Part shown: positions 10,887-22,110 of the stretch, piece after piece
Layout of the letters: each line of letters starts with the position of its first letter
How positions within the stretch are numbered: the first letter of the stretch is position 1
DNA from: Ypsolopha sequella
Taxonomy: Eukaryota; Arthropoda; Insecta; Lepidoptera; Ypsolophidae
Assembly: GCA_934047225.1 (NCBI GenBank)
Contig: OW204012.1
Span: forward strand, 14,818,001 to 14,882,000
Direction: 5' to 3'
Length of the DNA: 64,000 nucleotides
Position numbers and translations under genes: made by a program
The notes under the pieces: model-generated
What the model was told of the DNA's origin: nothing
The model's input: only the letters and a program-made list of their open reading frames with translations
Databases searched by the model: none

Positions 10887-10997
10887 GTCGACCTAACTTG
10901 CGTGTCCAAACTTTGATATTTTATCAAAGTTGAGTCCGACTAAAGCTAGACTGCTCTCAATCGTTGCCGGGGCAATACTTGTAAGTTAATAACAAAA

Positions 10998-11640
10998 ATG
11001 CTGAATTGTGCAATACTGGGTTGTAAAAATAACTCAAATAGTATTGGCCGATAGAATGGAGATATTTCCTTTCACAGGTAAGTACAGGGTTCAAATTCCT
11101 CTTATTTTATATTAAAACGAATTAATTTATATTTGTATCGCTACTACCAATATAATTACACTATTAACTTATCGCCACGACTTACACTTCCATTGCGGCT
11201 TTTACTTGACGCGATATGCATGGTACGTTTAATTAGCACGCAATGGAAATTTCACTATCGATATATTTTATGCGCAATTCCCGTCGCAGTAGGGGAACTT
11301 TTCTAATTTTTCTGTCTAATTTAGAGAATTGTGCTGTACCTTTGTTTCGATTTTTTACTCGATTATTCTATTGTATCAATTATTAAACCGAGGAATGAGA
11401 TTAATTTCTTTAATTACGAATGGTGCTTTAGTTTGAACCTTTGATCATAAATTTTCAGCTTTCAAAATGAACCAAAAGTTAAAGAAAAGTGGATTGAAGC
11501 GACGGGTAAAACAAATTGGTTTCCAACAAAACACAGTGCAATTTGTTCAATTCACTTCGATCAAAACAGCTTCACTGGAGCAAAAAAATGTCGACGATTG
11601 ATTGGAAACAGCTTATCCGACTATTGGTGTGTTTGTGATA
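10998..11640 (+). pseudogene. THAP-domain gene remnant 1 (two exons)
   Basis: THAP domains are zinc-binding DNA-binding modules with a C2CH metal site. Exon 1 (10998-11077) begins ATG and reads MLNCAILGCKNN, giving the first two cysteines, then hits an in-frame TAG before DISFH. It ends in a good donor, CAG/GTAAGT. The intron closes at TTTTCAG (11458). Exon 2 (11459-11640) carries FQNEPKVKEKWIEATG and the THAP hallmark ICSIHFDQNSF (C and H ligands), and ends at another donor, GTAAGT. The stop in exon 1 argues for a pseudogene unless start or splicing differ. No later exon was recognised. Whether it comes from a host gene or a THAP-bearing transposon cannot be told here. Confidence 0.7.
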
Positions 11641-12165
11641 GTAAGTTATGAACAAGTTGTTTAATACATATTATATTTTCTTTTTTCAAACAATTTTAGT
11701 TGTGTATTTTATTTATGAAAAATCATTGTCATTGTCATTTAGACAATGAGCATATGTGGCGATCGATACCTTATATATCGATCGATATCGATAACTTCCC
11801 CATTACCAAAGGTTAGCTGATAGAGAATACTAAATAGTATTAAGCTCTCCGATGTACGAAATTTTTGTCTTGTGCAATATAGAAATATAAAATATTATAC
11901 GGCAGGTTAATTTTACATTAATGGTACCATATTATATTTAAATAAATTATTATTATTATATATTCTTTTATCTATGTACACGTATGTATGTCTACTTTTA
12001 TATAAATTATATTCTATAAACCCCAGAGGTAGACTGGAAGAAATCTCTTAATAGAGACAAGTTTGCCTTTTGTTGGCAGTACTATAAACTTGTTTATAGT
12101 ATGTTTGTAAATGTTTATTTTCTGTGTACAATATAGAATAAGGAGAATAAGCCGAATATTACATA

Positions 12166-12363
12166 CGGCTTGAACACTCACGTGTGATTGTTGTTGACTA
12201 TATACCAACCGTTTCACCGATACAATGTCGACATTATCAAGGCGAGTGTCGTTCTTAGGACGACGACGCAACGCGACGTTCAGCGTCGTTATCAAATGGG
12301 CACTGGCAGCCGCCAATCGGTTGGCATATAGTCAACAACAATCACACGTGAGTGTTCAAGCCG
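12166..12363. mobile_element. MITE R with about 48-bp terminal inverted repeats, full copy
   Basis: Each end reads CGGCTTGAACACTCACGTGT and continues GATTGTTGTTGACTATATRC inward. The interior has CGACG-rich sequence. Partial copies are at 18962-19060 and 39020-39167, the latter fused to the FKBP fragment. Confidence 0.85.
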
Positions 12364-12702
12364 GATAATAATTTAGTATGGCAGCTCACGCGAGTTTTAA
12401 TAAGAAATTCATTACTATAATTATTAAAACAAGAACTAAAATGCGCTGAGGAAGCTTTCTCTGATGATTCTAAACCCGCTTATTCTGTTAACTTTACAGG
12501 AAGCTCCTGTGAACTACGCTCCAGTTCCCTACAACAGAGGGATAACGTGGATTATGGTATTAATTTCATGCAGCAATGACTTTGTCCTGATGGATTTTGT
12601 TGCAGATATCTCTGTTAATTAAAGAGTTTCTTGGAGCAGATTTTAGGGTGTGTATCAATACGCCATAAGCGACAGGAGCTGAGCAGCGACCTTTTATGTA
12701 TC

Positions 12703-13265
12703 TTTTCAATGCAAGTGCTCGTAAAGGCCATGTTATGTAAAATTTTGAATTAAAAATGTAATTAACATTTTTTTAGGGGAGGGCCTCATACCATGAAAAT
12801 GGAGCAGAACGGAGCAGATCTTTTTTCTTACCCTAGCTTGTAGGTGTCATTGTCATTGAGTAGAGTTTAAATGTTTTTATGTTTTTATTTTCAGATACAA
12901 TGACATTCTATACCAAATGTCGTTGATCAAAACCGAGCAGAAAGTCGATTATTTTGCCCTAGGGCTTTATTATTATTTATTTACAATGGCTGGCTAACCT
13001 GCAACCTTTCCTGTGTACCATAAATTTTATACTTTTTTTTCCATTGTTTAACGGCTCTGGATACAGTCCTTTTGAGCCAATCATAATTTAAAGTTCACAA
13101 GATTATATTTGTTTTATTTCCTCAAACTATGCATTGAAAAACGTAGAATGATACACGGGCGTAAGAGCAATAAATTACTCGGTTTCGTTTAAAACACTAG
13201 CTACGCTCGTGTTTTAATTCGTCCTCGTAATTTATTCCTTTTCGCCCTTGTAGCATAAACTACTA
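12703..13265 (-). repeat. Repeat family A, copy 2 (carries an internal insertion)
   Basis: Minus-orientation copy with the standard landmarks from about 12945 to 13265. About 200 bp at 12740-12945 is absent from the other four copies and replaces or interrupts the GGGCCTTTACGAGC end. That insert contains AATGGAGCAGAACGGAGCAG and was not identified. Confidence 0.8.
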
Positions 13266-13589
13266 TTATATATTTGCGTTTAAGTTTCCAATCCAATCCA
13301 ATACTAATCAAAGAATTTTAACCCTTTTTTATTTTCGTTATCGGTAAAACAATAGTAAAAGGTCGCAGTCCAGACTGGGGCTCGGAAGCATCTTACAATT
13401 AACCGTTTTACTATGAAAAAAAGTGATCTAAAAATATACATTTATAATTTCGTTGAATGAATTCATCCTTTTGCAAGCTAACAGATTAATACAGATGTCA
13501 CAATCGGCCTGAAGTAACATTTTGTGCATATATCATTTAAGGTGACCCCGTCGGAAAAATTAGCAACTCGATTTGTGGTGGTTGAAATT

Positions 13590-14089
13590 TCCCTATGTAT
13601 GCTTAGATCTTTAAAACTACTCAACGGATTTTGATGCAATTTTTTTTAATAGATAGAATAATTCAAGAGAAAAGTTTATATGTATAATACATGCATAATA
13701 TAGTAGAAAAACACTGATAATGTTAGAGGTTTCTAATATGATGTCGTAAATGAACACATTTTTTGCGCTTACATTGCAAACGCTGGCTGAACCCTATGAA
13801 ATAGATCAAAACAATATACTACAATATTGTACACCTTAAGACCTTAGACCTTTGTCTACAAAAAAAAAACTGTAACAGTATATGTCTATCTCTTAAGGAT
13901 AACCCACAATAACCATTTTTATCCTTTACTTCTTACGAGAAATAATGGCTTATTTACGAAGCGAGCAATTTAAGCAATTTAAGCGATTTAAGCAATACAG
14001 TATTAATCCTTTTCCAATTAAGTACCTTAAATACTATAGCATATTTAGTATCAGCATTGCACCTGTGCAAAGCCGGGGCGGGTCGCTAG
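13590..14089 (+). mobile_element. Non-autonomous Helitron, 3' end intact
   Basis: Ends GCAAAGCCGGGGCGGGTCG then CTAG, followed by T, which matches Helitron 3' termini (CTRR inserted between A and T). Upstream it shares CTTAGATCTTTAAAACTAC and CGGATTTTGATGC with the short Helitron at 34315-34489. The 5' limit is approximate. Internal sequence has no protein. Confidence 0.75.
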
Positions 14090-14116
14090 TACTGAATAAC
14101 TAACTGAATAAAAATA

Positions 14117-14300
14117 CACGCGCAAAAGTTAAAGACTTTAACTCGCTGGAGGAAGGTCTGTTTTAGAACGCCGCGCGTTAACAGGTGTTTCACTGGTGAC
14201 GACGCGACGCTGCCTCAAAAAACGCCCGTATCTTGGTGCGTTAGGGTTCACGCATATTTGTTTGAAACTCGAATATTTCCCAAACTAATGTTTCACGCGG
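14117..14300 (+). repeat. Dispersed repeat N, uninterrupted copy
   Basis: Shares GGAGGAAGGTCTRTTTTAGA and GTTCACRCRTTT with 36912-37021 plus 37643-37690. In that copy a TTAA-flanked element splits the repeat; here the site reads GCGTTAGGGTTCACG, the nearest to an empty site. Confidence 0.75.
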
Positions 14301-14640
14301 TATGTTTGTTGGGAAAACTGGTTCAATATGATCAGTAGAATATGTAGTTTCATTTAGCGATAGCAGTCTTACACCCAGTATTTAGACTGTTATTGGCTTA
14401 TTGCATTAGAAAGAAATACAAAATACGAAGCGGTAATATTGGCATGAGAAGGCATGCTACCAGCGCGTTGCATCAACTCGTGATCTTATTCTATCACTCG
14501 CTACACGGCGCGTAGCTCCGTAGCACATCTACAACTGAAAATCTACGACATTTTCTCGTAGCACTTTGCAGCTATACAGATGTGGGAGAACGTTAATATA
14601 CTACATATTATTAGGCCTCCAAGAGAAGGGATGATCACCA

Positions 14641-14966
14641 TCTGCTAATGCTACGATCTTGACACACCTTTTTTGCTTCTTCATCAATCTAGTCAAACAA
14701 GCTCTTCTATTTCGTTTGCTTTTAACATAAGTTTTATGACATTATATTAATTTTTACTGCAGTTTTGACATGTTATATTATATTATTTTAATTTATTATA
14801 AATTGTTGACATTTTAGATTTAACTTATTAATTTCTTAGAAAAAATTGTACTTATTATTATTACTATCATTAATTATGCAAAATTATGTTTTTTTTTGTT
14901 TTTAACTACTTAATATAGTCAAATGTTTGGACGTATAACAACCTTTTATGAATAAAAATGTCTTTA
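14641..14966 (+). mobile_element. Probable LINE 3' UTR leading into a minisatellite
   Basis: AT-rich sequence ending in TGAATAAAAATGTCTTTATG, the form of a LINE polyadenylation and tail region. The 34-bp array starts immediately after. No frame identifies the clade. Confidence 0.5.
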
Positions 14967-15413
14967 TGATTTTATGTGTTTATATTCTTCTCTATGTCAA
15001 TAATTTTATGTGTTTATATTCTTCTCTATGTCAATAATTTTATGTGTTTATATTCTTCTCTATGTCAATAATTTTATGTGTTTATATTCTTCTCTATGTC
15101 AATAATTTTATGTGTTTATATTCTTCTCTATGTCAATAATTTTATGTGTTTATATTCTTCTCTATGTCAATAATTTTATGTGTTTATATTCTTCTCTATG
15201 TCAATAATTTTATGTGTTTATATTCTTCTCTATGTCAATAATTTTATGTGTTTATATTCTTCTCTATGTCAATAATTTTATGTGTTTATATTCTTCTCTA
15301 TGTCAATAATTTTATGTGTTTATATTCTTCTCTATGTCAATAATTTTATGTGTTTATATTCTTCTCTATGTCAATAATTTTATGTGTTTATATTCTTCTC
15401 TATGTCAATAATT
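14967..15413 (+). repeat. 34-bp minisatellite, about 13 copies
   Basis: The unit contains TTTTATGTGTTTATATTC then TTCTCTATGTCAATAA. Thirteen copies run head to tail with no visible substitutions. The first unit grows out of the TTTATGATTTTATG end of the preceding LINE-like tail. Confidence 0.95.
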
Positions 15414-15827
15414 GGTGAAAATACTTCTAATCAACGCAGGGAATAATTTAAAAATTGAAAACTATGTAGTATTAAAATGGGTAAACTTTTTTGGGGATTA
15501 TGAAAAGAGCCCAGTCGCATAAGCTGAGACCTTCCTCATTTCCGAACTATGACGCACTACAGTGACTAGTTGTCGACTAGATTTTTTGCAGACTTCAGAA
15601 TCGTCGCACTGGAAGAGACCAATTACTTTTACATAAAATTATCAATAATTAAATTGACTCACCTTCCTTATTAGCCAAGATTTAACTTCTTGGTCAGAGA
15701 TTAAGTGCTAGAAATAGACGACTCTTTTATCTTCGTAATTGTAATACCGTTCTTCATCGAGTATTAGATGACTATAATAAAAAGGTTTCAGATTTAGATG
15801 TCTTTTTCGTATCTCAGGGCGTATACA

Positions 15828-15920
15828 GCTGCTGGTAGAAAATACTAAGTAGTATTAAGCTCGCCTGTGTACAAAAATTTAACTTGTGCAATAAAGAATT
15901 TTATTATTATTATTATTATA
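15828..15920 (+). mobile_element. LINE or SINE 3' tail ending (TTA)n
   Basis: Reads GTAGAAAATACTAAGTAGT, CTTGTGCAATAAAGAA, then (TTA)n. A related piece at about 11818-11890 has the same TAAATAGTATTAAGCTC block but has lost the tail. Confidence 0.6.
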
Positions 15921-16019
15921 CAGAAAAACGTCTTTGAAATTTTGAGATATTAATAAGTAATCTTTTTTTTCTTTTGTGTTCATGCATGCCATTTTGTAAA
16001 TTTTATTCCTTTGTGTAAC

Positions 16020-16215
16020 TGAACGAATGAATGAATGAATATGTTTATTTATTTTAAAGATAACTTAATCTAAAAACATCCCACAAAACCAAGTAGAAAT
16101 TTGGTTTGTCTGTGGGGAGGAAGTCGCACTTCTTTTTATATAAATTAGATACTTATGTACTAAATTAAAGTACTTAGGTACATTAATAGTAAATAATAAA
16201 ATGCTATTTTAATCT
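16020..16215 (-). mobile_element. LINE/SINE tail family P, copy 1, (ATTC)n end
   Basis: On the minus strand it ends AATAAATAAACATATTCATT with a (CATT)n tail, preceded by AGAAGTGCGACTTCCTCC. The second copy is at 20575-20710. Confidence 0.7.
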
Positions 16216-16951
16216 GTATATTTCGCGAATTTAATTTTATTTTGTTTAGATCTTATATGAATAGGCATTTCAACAACAACAACTATTGTCATACTTTGTG
16301 TTTTGTTTTGTATAGTATATTAACTTCTTTAAATTGATCATATTTATGTCGTACTCAAGTTGTCGTGATGTGTCATTGTGTTTTATTAGTCTCTGAAAAC
16401 TTTTTTGGTCTGTGATTATTTGGTGCGTTCTCTATGTATGTTTTATTTTATAGACTGTATGTTTTCCTTATTAAAAATTAAATAAAACTAAATAAATAAA
16501 TAGAGTTGTGGTATCGTTGTCACCTCAGAATAAGGAATACAAATAGAAGCCTGACTAAAATAAGAACTGGGCATTAGCCATTGTACTCATCTAACGTAAA
16601 TTACTCCTGTGTACGAGTGAGTGAAACGACGGACCGCACTTACTTTATATTTTTTCCTGGTGTGTCACTAGATTGAACCAAACAAATGTCAGATGGATGT
16701 AATTTGGATGTATTTTAAATATTATAATACCATCAAATTAAATATGTCTCATCATTGTATCGTTGTGTTGTAATATCGTTCGTTGCGTGCATCACATCTT
16801 AATTTGGTGGCATCGAAATGTCTATTGCATTTTGCGAAAGTTTACAGCTTCACCGAGAGAAATTAAATATTTTGGTACTCTTCCTCTCAAAATTCGTGAA
16901 AGTGTGATTTATTATTGTTTGTGTTGATTGTTTTTTTAACATTGTAATAAA

Positions 16952-17824
16952 ATGTCTTGTGCGATTGAAGGCTGTAAATCGCATACAGGAAGAAAAGAAA
17001 ACAACAATGAAGCAATATCATTTCATCGGTGAGTTCTGATAGTTTTTATGTTAATAAGTTTCAGGATCATACCTAAAACTCAGTAACAATAATAGTAGTT
17101 CTTGTAAATCATACTTGTGTTCAATTCTACACCGATATTTGCCTGTTTTATATAGATTTTCTGCCGACTATGAGAGGTTATGTTTTTTCGTATTGTGATG
17201 TACTAAAGTCCGTGTGGCAAACTATCGAACATTGGTTCCCGCGGCAGCCGTGCATAAAGGATAATACCGCAGATTAATTGCAGCGCGAGTTAAAACAAAA
17301 ATAGTGCCGAATAAATATCGCTATATTTTTTTGTTACAGATTTCCAAAAAGGGAAGAATTAAAAAGTGAATGGCTTAGACGAATAATTTGACCAAATTGG
17401 GCAATTAAAAAAAGCGGTCATATTTGTTCGAAACACTTTAGCTACGTCGGATTCTTTTGGACCAAACGAAAATTTAAAATGGAGACTTTTAAAAGCAGAT
17501 GCCTTACCAACGTTATATTTACCAGATACAGACACATTGGTAACCTTTAAATAATTATGTATAATTGCATTATCAATCTTGTTTGTAGGTACGTGCTTGT
17601 ACTATACTATAGTATGTTAACTCGATAATTTTTAAATTTTAGGCAACAGAACCAGTACCTATGGATGTCTGTGGTTTAGAAAAGTGCATACTTCTATGTT
17701 CGCAAATCGTTCTGAAAGGCCTGTTCGTTCACGTTACTGCCGTGATCGACTTCACGAAGAAATTCCGCAGATCAAGACATTTTCGTACTTAGTGGTTGAC
17801 AATAAAAGTACTTTGACAGGGTAG
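16952..17824 (+). pseudogene. THAP-domain gene remnant 2 (three exon-like blocks)
   Basis: Exon 1 (16952-17028) starts ATG, reads MSCAIEGCKSHTGRKENN and ends AISFHR at the donor CG/GTGAGT. Exon 2 (from 17340, after TTGTTACAG) continues FPKREELKSEWLRRII, then an in-frame TGA, then HICSKHF with the C and H zinc ligands. A one-base shift after HFSYV is needed to reach SDSFGPNENLKWRLLK and DALPTLYLP. A third open block at 17642-17824 follows an AG acceptor. The intron splits the domain between HR and FP in the same phase as the remnant at 10998, so the two are paralogues. The stop and frameshift make it non-functional. It is more THAP-like than remnant 1. Confidence 0.75.
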
Positions 17825-17829
17825 TTCTA

Positions 17830-18960
17830 TCGTGAAATGAATTTTGGGAATGCTTATTGACTTGAACTGCGCATAATTTGATTTCTTATTACATGTTATT
17901 AGGTATTTTAATCGTTCATTATTTGTTATTAGTTTTTATTCAAGATAAGTTGATGTGTATTTGATAGAAATAAAAAAAAATGAAATTACCTCTGTAGTAA
18001 TTGCGCTGTCATCGCTCATCATTGACATAATATTATTATTACGAATCTAATGTCTAGAATCGAATCTAAAATCGAAGTCTATGATTATTATGATTTCTAT
18101 TGTTGCGATTAATTCCTTCTTCCTTGATTGAACAAAGACGCGACATCAACGAACATCTATTTCATTGAGTTAAGAGGCGACTTAAAAAGTATCCACTTAA
18201 ATAGTTTACGGTTGTATCTCTGATACAAGCTATAGCATTTTTGTACTAGAAACAAGCACAATTTTGGACTTAACTTATGTACCTACCTGCCTACGATATA
18301 GTAATTTGTACTTAATAAAAAATATTATGCTAAACGAAAGATATCCTTTTATTAATTCCTTATTTACACAATATAACATGTGTCCCACTGGGGTAGACAG
18401 AGACCACTTTGCTATTAATTCTTTTGGCCTCCTTCCAAAGCAAGAGGATGTCACCAGAAAGGTCGGTGCCTCCTGCATTCTCTTTTTTTTCACACTTTGA
18501 TACGATATGATGTGTGGTAAGGAGATTGGTCGCGGTTCATTTCGATTTGGTTTATTTATCGTAGTCAAAAATCGACATTGTTACATCACTAGCAAAGCAA
18601 CGAACTAGTGACAACCTACCTAATTAAGAAAAAACTAATACATATCCATCTCTCTCTAACGCACTAAAATGTCGTAAGAAAATCAAGGATAGGTGTCTTT
18701 CTCCGCGTATTATTTTAGCCAGGTTTCTATTTGTATTCCTTATTCTGAGGTTGTCACAATCACCCATTGTATTTGCGCTGCACGCATAACCATGCATGTT
18801 ACACTGGCAAGACATACAAATATCATATTGAATAAGTAGTTCTGATAAATGGCTAGCAAAAAAACATAAAAAATATTGGTATCGTTTTATTTAAGTAGGT
18901 CCTCCTTTTTTTTTCCGAAGTCCTCCATTTTTTCGAAGTAGCGCTGATTTATTATTACAT
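17830..18960. other. Unassigned sequence between THAP remnant 2 and MITE R
   Basis: No gene or clear repeat recognised. Overlapping short frames at 18264-18568 occur on both strands and show no family motif. Confidence 0.5.
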
Positions 18961-18961
18961 A

Positions 18962-19060
18962 CGGCTTGAACACTCACGTGTGATTGTTGTTGACTATATG
19001 CCAACCGTTTCACCGATACAATTTCGGCATTATCAAGACGAGTGTCGTTCTTAGGCGAGT
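18962..19060 (+). mobile_element. MITE R, left-half copy
   Basis: Starts CGGCTTGAACACTCACGTGT and follows the full copy at 12166 through GAGTGTCGTTCTTAGG, then breaks off. The right inverted repeat is missing. Confidence 0.8.
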
Positions 19061-19574
19061 TTTAATAATATTATAGCGCTGATTTGTTGTTTTTTCTTAT
19101 TTCCATCTGGCAACCTTTCCCTCATGCTGCATGAGGCCTATTTTTGGCTTCATACGTTCACAAGCGCCACGCCCCTTTACCTGTAATCTGTATTTTTAAC
19201 CCTTCAGAAGGCAGACTAGTTGGCAGATAAGTTGGTCGACAAGTGCTTCGATTTTAAGAAGACCAAACTTGCCATCCATTATGAAGGCTGACACTTTGAA
19301 TTCGGAATTTTAATTACAAAAGTTTCGCTATTACACTGGAAACTTTGTTATGTTGTAAAAATTGTAATTGCTTTGCAAAGTTGTGAATGTTCATGTCAGC
19401 AATTAGTTTTGTTTCGCAGGAATTTTATGTTATAATTTCCTTAAAACATTCTTAAAAGTTCGTCTTTAAAATTCCATTTTAAAAATAAGTAAAAACGTCA
19501 GACTTTTTTGTGTTTTGTACTGAGTTTTGACAAGTTTTTGTTGTTATTGTTGCTTACGATATGGTGGTGAGGGA

Positions 19575-20285
19575 TGACTTGTGGATAACACTGTCCGTGT
19601 ATGGAGTGATTAGCCACATGTGTGGGCCTTGAAATCTCTCTATAAGAATTCCAGTGCTTGCATCAGGATTAACGGGGCATACACTGATTGGTTTAACATC
19701 ATTAGAGGAGTTACACAAGGATGCGTAGCGTCACCGTGGCTTTTCAATATATTTATGGACAGTTGTTTAAATGATTTAAAAGAGCATGAATGTGGACTGA
19801 AGTTAGGGAAGTTATTTATCAAAGGCAGATCACCAGAAAATAGTAAATGAGCACCACAACATTTTAATAAATGAGCACCAAAATCTTAAACCCATTTTAA
19901 TGTTTTAAATGGCCAAATTGGTTCCGAGTTGTCATAAAAAATAAAGGTTACGGTAGCGCGACTCACTACTTTCTAATCTAACCTACCAGCTCTCTTCTGC
20001 GCTGAAGGAATTCCGATTTTCGGATATTTCAAGGCTAGAGTTAGTGTTCATTTATTAATTTTGGTGTTCACTATTATTTTTGGGTAGAACTGTATGGGGT
20101 ATCAAAATTTATTTTGGTGGTCATTACATTTGTTGCCTTTATCAAATGCCTCTTATACGCCGATGACCAAGTTATCCTTCCTTCATCGACATATGAGCTG
20201 CAAGTGCAAGTGATGGTAACAATTATGGATGGTGCCTTTAAAAAAAAGGAATGAAAATTTACGTAGGAAGAACAATACTTTGGAA
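19575..20285 (+). pseudogene. Broken LINE reverse transcriptase with a MITE inserted
   Basis: RT motifs appear in order across broken frames: ALKSLYKNSSACIRINGA, GVTQGCVASPWLFNIFMD at about 19700-19765 (the QG..SP motif), and then, after an insertion, YADDQVILPSSTYELQ at about 20158-20205 (catalytic YADD) and AFKKKGMKIYVGRT. A frameshift lies near 19620, between GVISH and ALKSL. The block 19848-20126 interrupts the gene between the palm motifs. This LINE family differs from the 6.4 kb element; the clade was not assigned. Confidence 0.8.
19848..20126. mobile_element. MITE inserted in the RT pseudogene
   Basis: Left end ATGAGCACCACAACATTTTA, right end (complement) ATGACCACCAAAATAAATTT. Inner inverted blocks TAAATGAGCACCAAAAT and its diverged complement lie next to the ends. 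RT coding resumes directly after it at KCLLYADD, which defines the right border. Confidence 0.65.
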
Positions 20286-20505
20286 AACCACAAAAATGTG
20301 TATGCCGCCCCCCCCCCCCCCTCCTAATTTCCTAAACTGGTGAACCGAAAAAAATGAAAAATAATGGTAAACATTGATGACAAAATATAGCGGTTGAGAA
20401 GTTTACGAAAACAAAACGACAACATTAAATTTTTCATCCACGACACGTAATTACCCCAAGATACGCGAGTCTGACTTGCACTTAACTGTTTTTTTTCCAT
20501 GGTAA
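20268..20505 (+). repeat. Repeat family K, 3' portion
   Basis: Matches the end of the copy at 2474-3303: a poly-C stretch (about 20310-20321), CTGGTGAACCGAAAAAAATG, and GCGAGTCTGACTTGCACTT. It is fused to the end of the RT pseudogene. Confidence 0.75.
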
Positions 20506-20574
20506 AAGTTATTCGCATGGATAAGTAAAATCACCAGTTTTCTTTTCCAAAACCACTTAGATTCACCGTGTATA

Positions 20575-20710
20575 TGAATGAATGAATGAATATGTTTATT
20601 TATTTCAAAGATAACTTAATCTAAATACATCCCTCAAAACCAAGTAGAAGTTTGGTTTGTCTGTGAGGAGGAAGTCGCACTTCTTTTTCTATTATTAGGT
20701 AGTTACTAAA
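20575..20710 (-). mobile_element. LINE/SINE tail family P, copy 2
   Basis: Same (GAAT)n border and AGATAACTTAATCTAAATAC block as 16020-16215, in the same orientation. Confidence 0.7.
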
Positions 20711-20794
20711 TGATAAGTAGGTAGGAATATTAATAGTAAATAACTAATTGCTATTTTAATCTGTCAATGTTTTCATGTTTTGTAAAAGGTAAGT

Positions 20795-21600
20795 TTTATA
20801 TAACTTCGCGAAGTTATTTTTCACTTCACAAGCTCGGAAAGGCTCTGTTTATAATTCGAAATCTGGGTGGAAAAGCGCACGTTATCCGCTAGCGTGGAAA
20901 GTGTTTTTAAAATTCGAATATTTTTGTTCAATAAAGGTTTCGTACATTAATGTTACATACATATAAAACCTCATTGGTTTCGTAATAGTTTATATTCTCT
21001 GCAGCCAGTCCACAGAAATTTATGCAAATACTTATTTCATGTCATGCACCAGCCTCACTTAAAGAAAAATCGCACTGGCCAGCAAGAAAATTTGATTAAT
21101 AACAAAAACTTTAAAATTTCCTTCTGTTTATTCAATTCACTTTCGTTCTATTATTTTGGTTTGTTTTTTGATAAAATCGAAAGAAATCATAAAATATGAG
21201 CGAGGCTAGCAGCGACGAATTAGTGAATTAGTGCAAGCGGTACATAATGCCGAGTTGAGTTTTCTTCCGGAAAAATACAAAAAAGCGTACGATGTATATA
21301 TTCATGCAACTAACAATGTCCTCGCTTTTGTGAGGTGAACAGTTGTGTGTTTCGCTCGGCAGCAAAGTTATTTAGCGTCTCGTACCTTTGAAACCCTCGC
21401 TACGCTCAGGATTCTATATTTGAACCACTCGTTCGCTTGCTCAGGTTTAAATACAAGGTACTCGCGCCAAAAATTAACTTTTCAGCCTTGCATAACAAAT
21501 AACTATTTCATAATTGTGTGTCGTAATATAGCCTGTTTTTTTATTGCTTTTGTGTAAGTTTAAATCTGGCTGGAATAAAGACATTTTATTATTATTTATT
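20795..21600 (+). pseudogene. Possible tyrosine-recombinase (Crypton-like) remnant
   Basis: From ATG at 21197 the sequence reads MSEASSDELV, then an 8-bp direct duplication (GAATTAGT twice, 21218-21233) brings in a stop. In the shifted frame it continues QAVHNAELSFLPEKYKKAYD, then HATNNVLAFVR and a stop at 21336. The N-terminal style (a charged DELV segment, then LPEK and NVLAF) resembles the start of phage-integrase-like proteins of insect Cryptons as I recall them. If so, most of the catalytic region is deleted. Flanks carry CGCTACGCTC motifs. The identification is tentative. Confidence 0.35.
20800..20817. other. Perfect 18-bp palindrome
   Basis: ATAACTTCGCGAAGTTAT lies about 380 bp upstream of the possible recombinase remnant. 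It could be a recombination half-site pair or chance. Confidence 0.4.
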
Positions 21601-21789
21601 ATTTTTATTAAACATAATTATTATTATTTTTATTTTGATCAGATCTTATATGAATAGGCATTTCATTGGAATTTTGCGCTTTAACATTCTGCCGCCAAAA
21701 TAGTTATTTACTTTTACAGTTTCATATACACCTTGAGCAGCAACTCTCGTGTTGAACCCATCCTGTTTATAATATAGATGTCGTCGTAT

Positions 21790-22110
21790 GATGGTGAAAA
21801 CTGCTTTTTTCGCAAAAACTGCTTTTTTCGTAGACACAGTACGTGAAATTATTTTCTGTTAGCTACGGAAGTCGCCTCGCACCGCTCCCCTTCGCTCGAC
21901 TCCTCAATTACATGTAAATCTAACACGCCCCTCTTCGCTCCACTTTGCTTCGCTCGTCGTCGCATCAAATTTTTTTTAGGTACTGGAATTTTTCCTGAAA
22001 AAGCTGTTTCTTAGCGAAAAAACAGAATAATTTCGTAATAATCCGGTTTTTTACGAAAACGCAGTTTTTAACGCTAAAAGGCAGTGTAGCAGTGTATGGC
22101 GACATGGCGA
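21790..22110 (+). repeat. CGCTCCGCTC-rich repeat family E, copy 3
   Basis: GC-rich core GTCGCCTCGCACCGCTCC, then ACATGTAAATCTAACACG and GCTTCGCTCGTCGTCGCA. The same core is at 27630-27914, 29870-31190 (split) and 43325-43440. The outer parts around each core differ between copies, and borders here are approximate. Confidence 0.6.

Noticed and set aside
12425..12590. A coding exon around 12.5 kb (open stretch with EEAFSDDSKPAYSVNF)
   Set aside because: Two frames are open at once, the acceptor candidates are weak, and no family was recognised.
14967..15413. 34-bp repeats as a CRISPR array
   Set aside because: Units are directly abutting with no unique spacers, and the setting is a eukaryotic genome.
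20800..20817. A loxP-like site
   Set aside because: It shares the half-site start ATAACTTCG but has no 8-bp spacer and lacks the outer TATA of lox arms. Kept only as a palindrome of possible interest.
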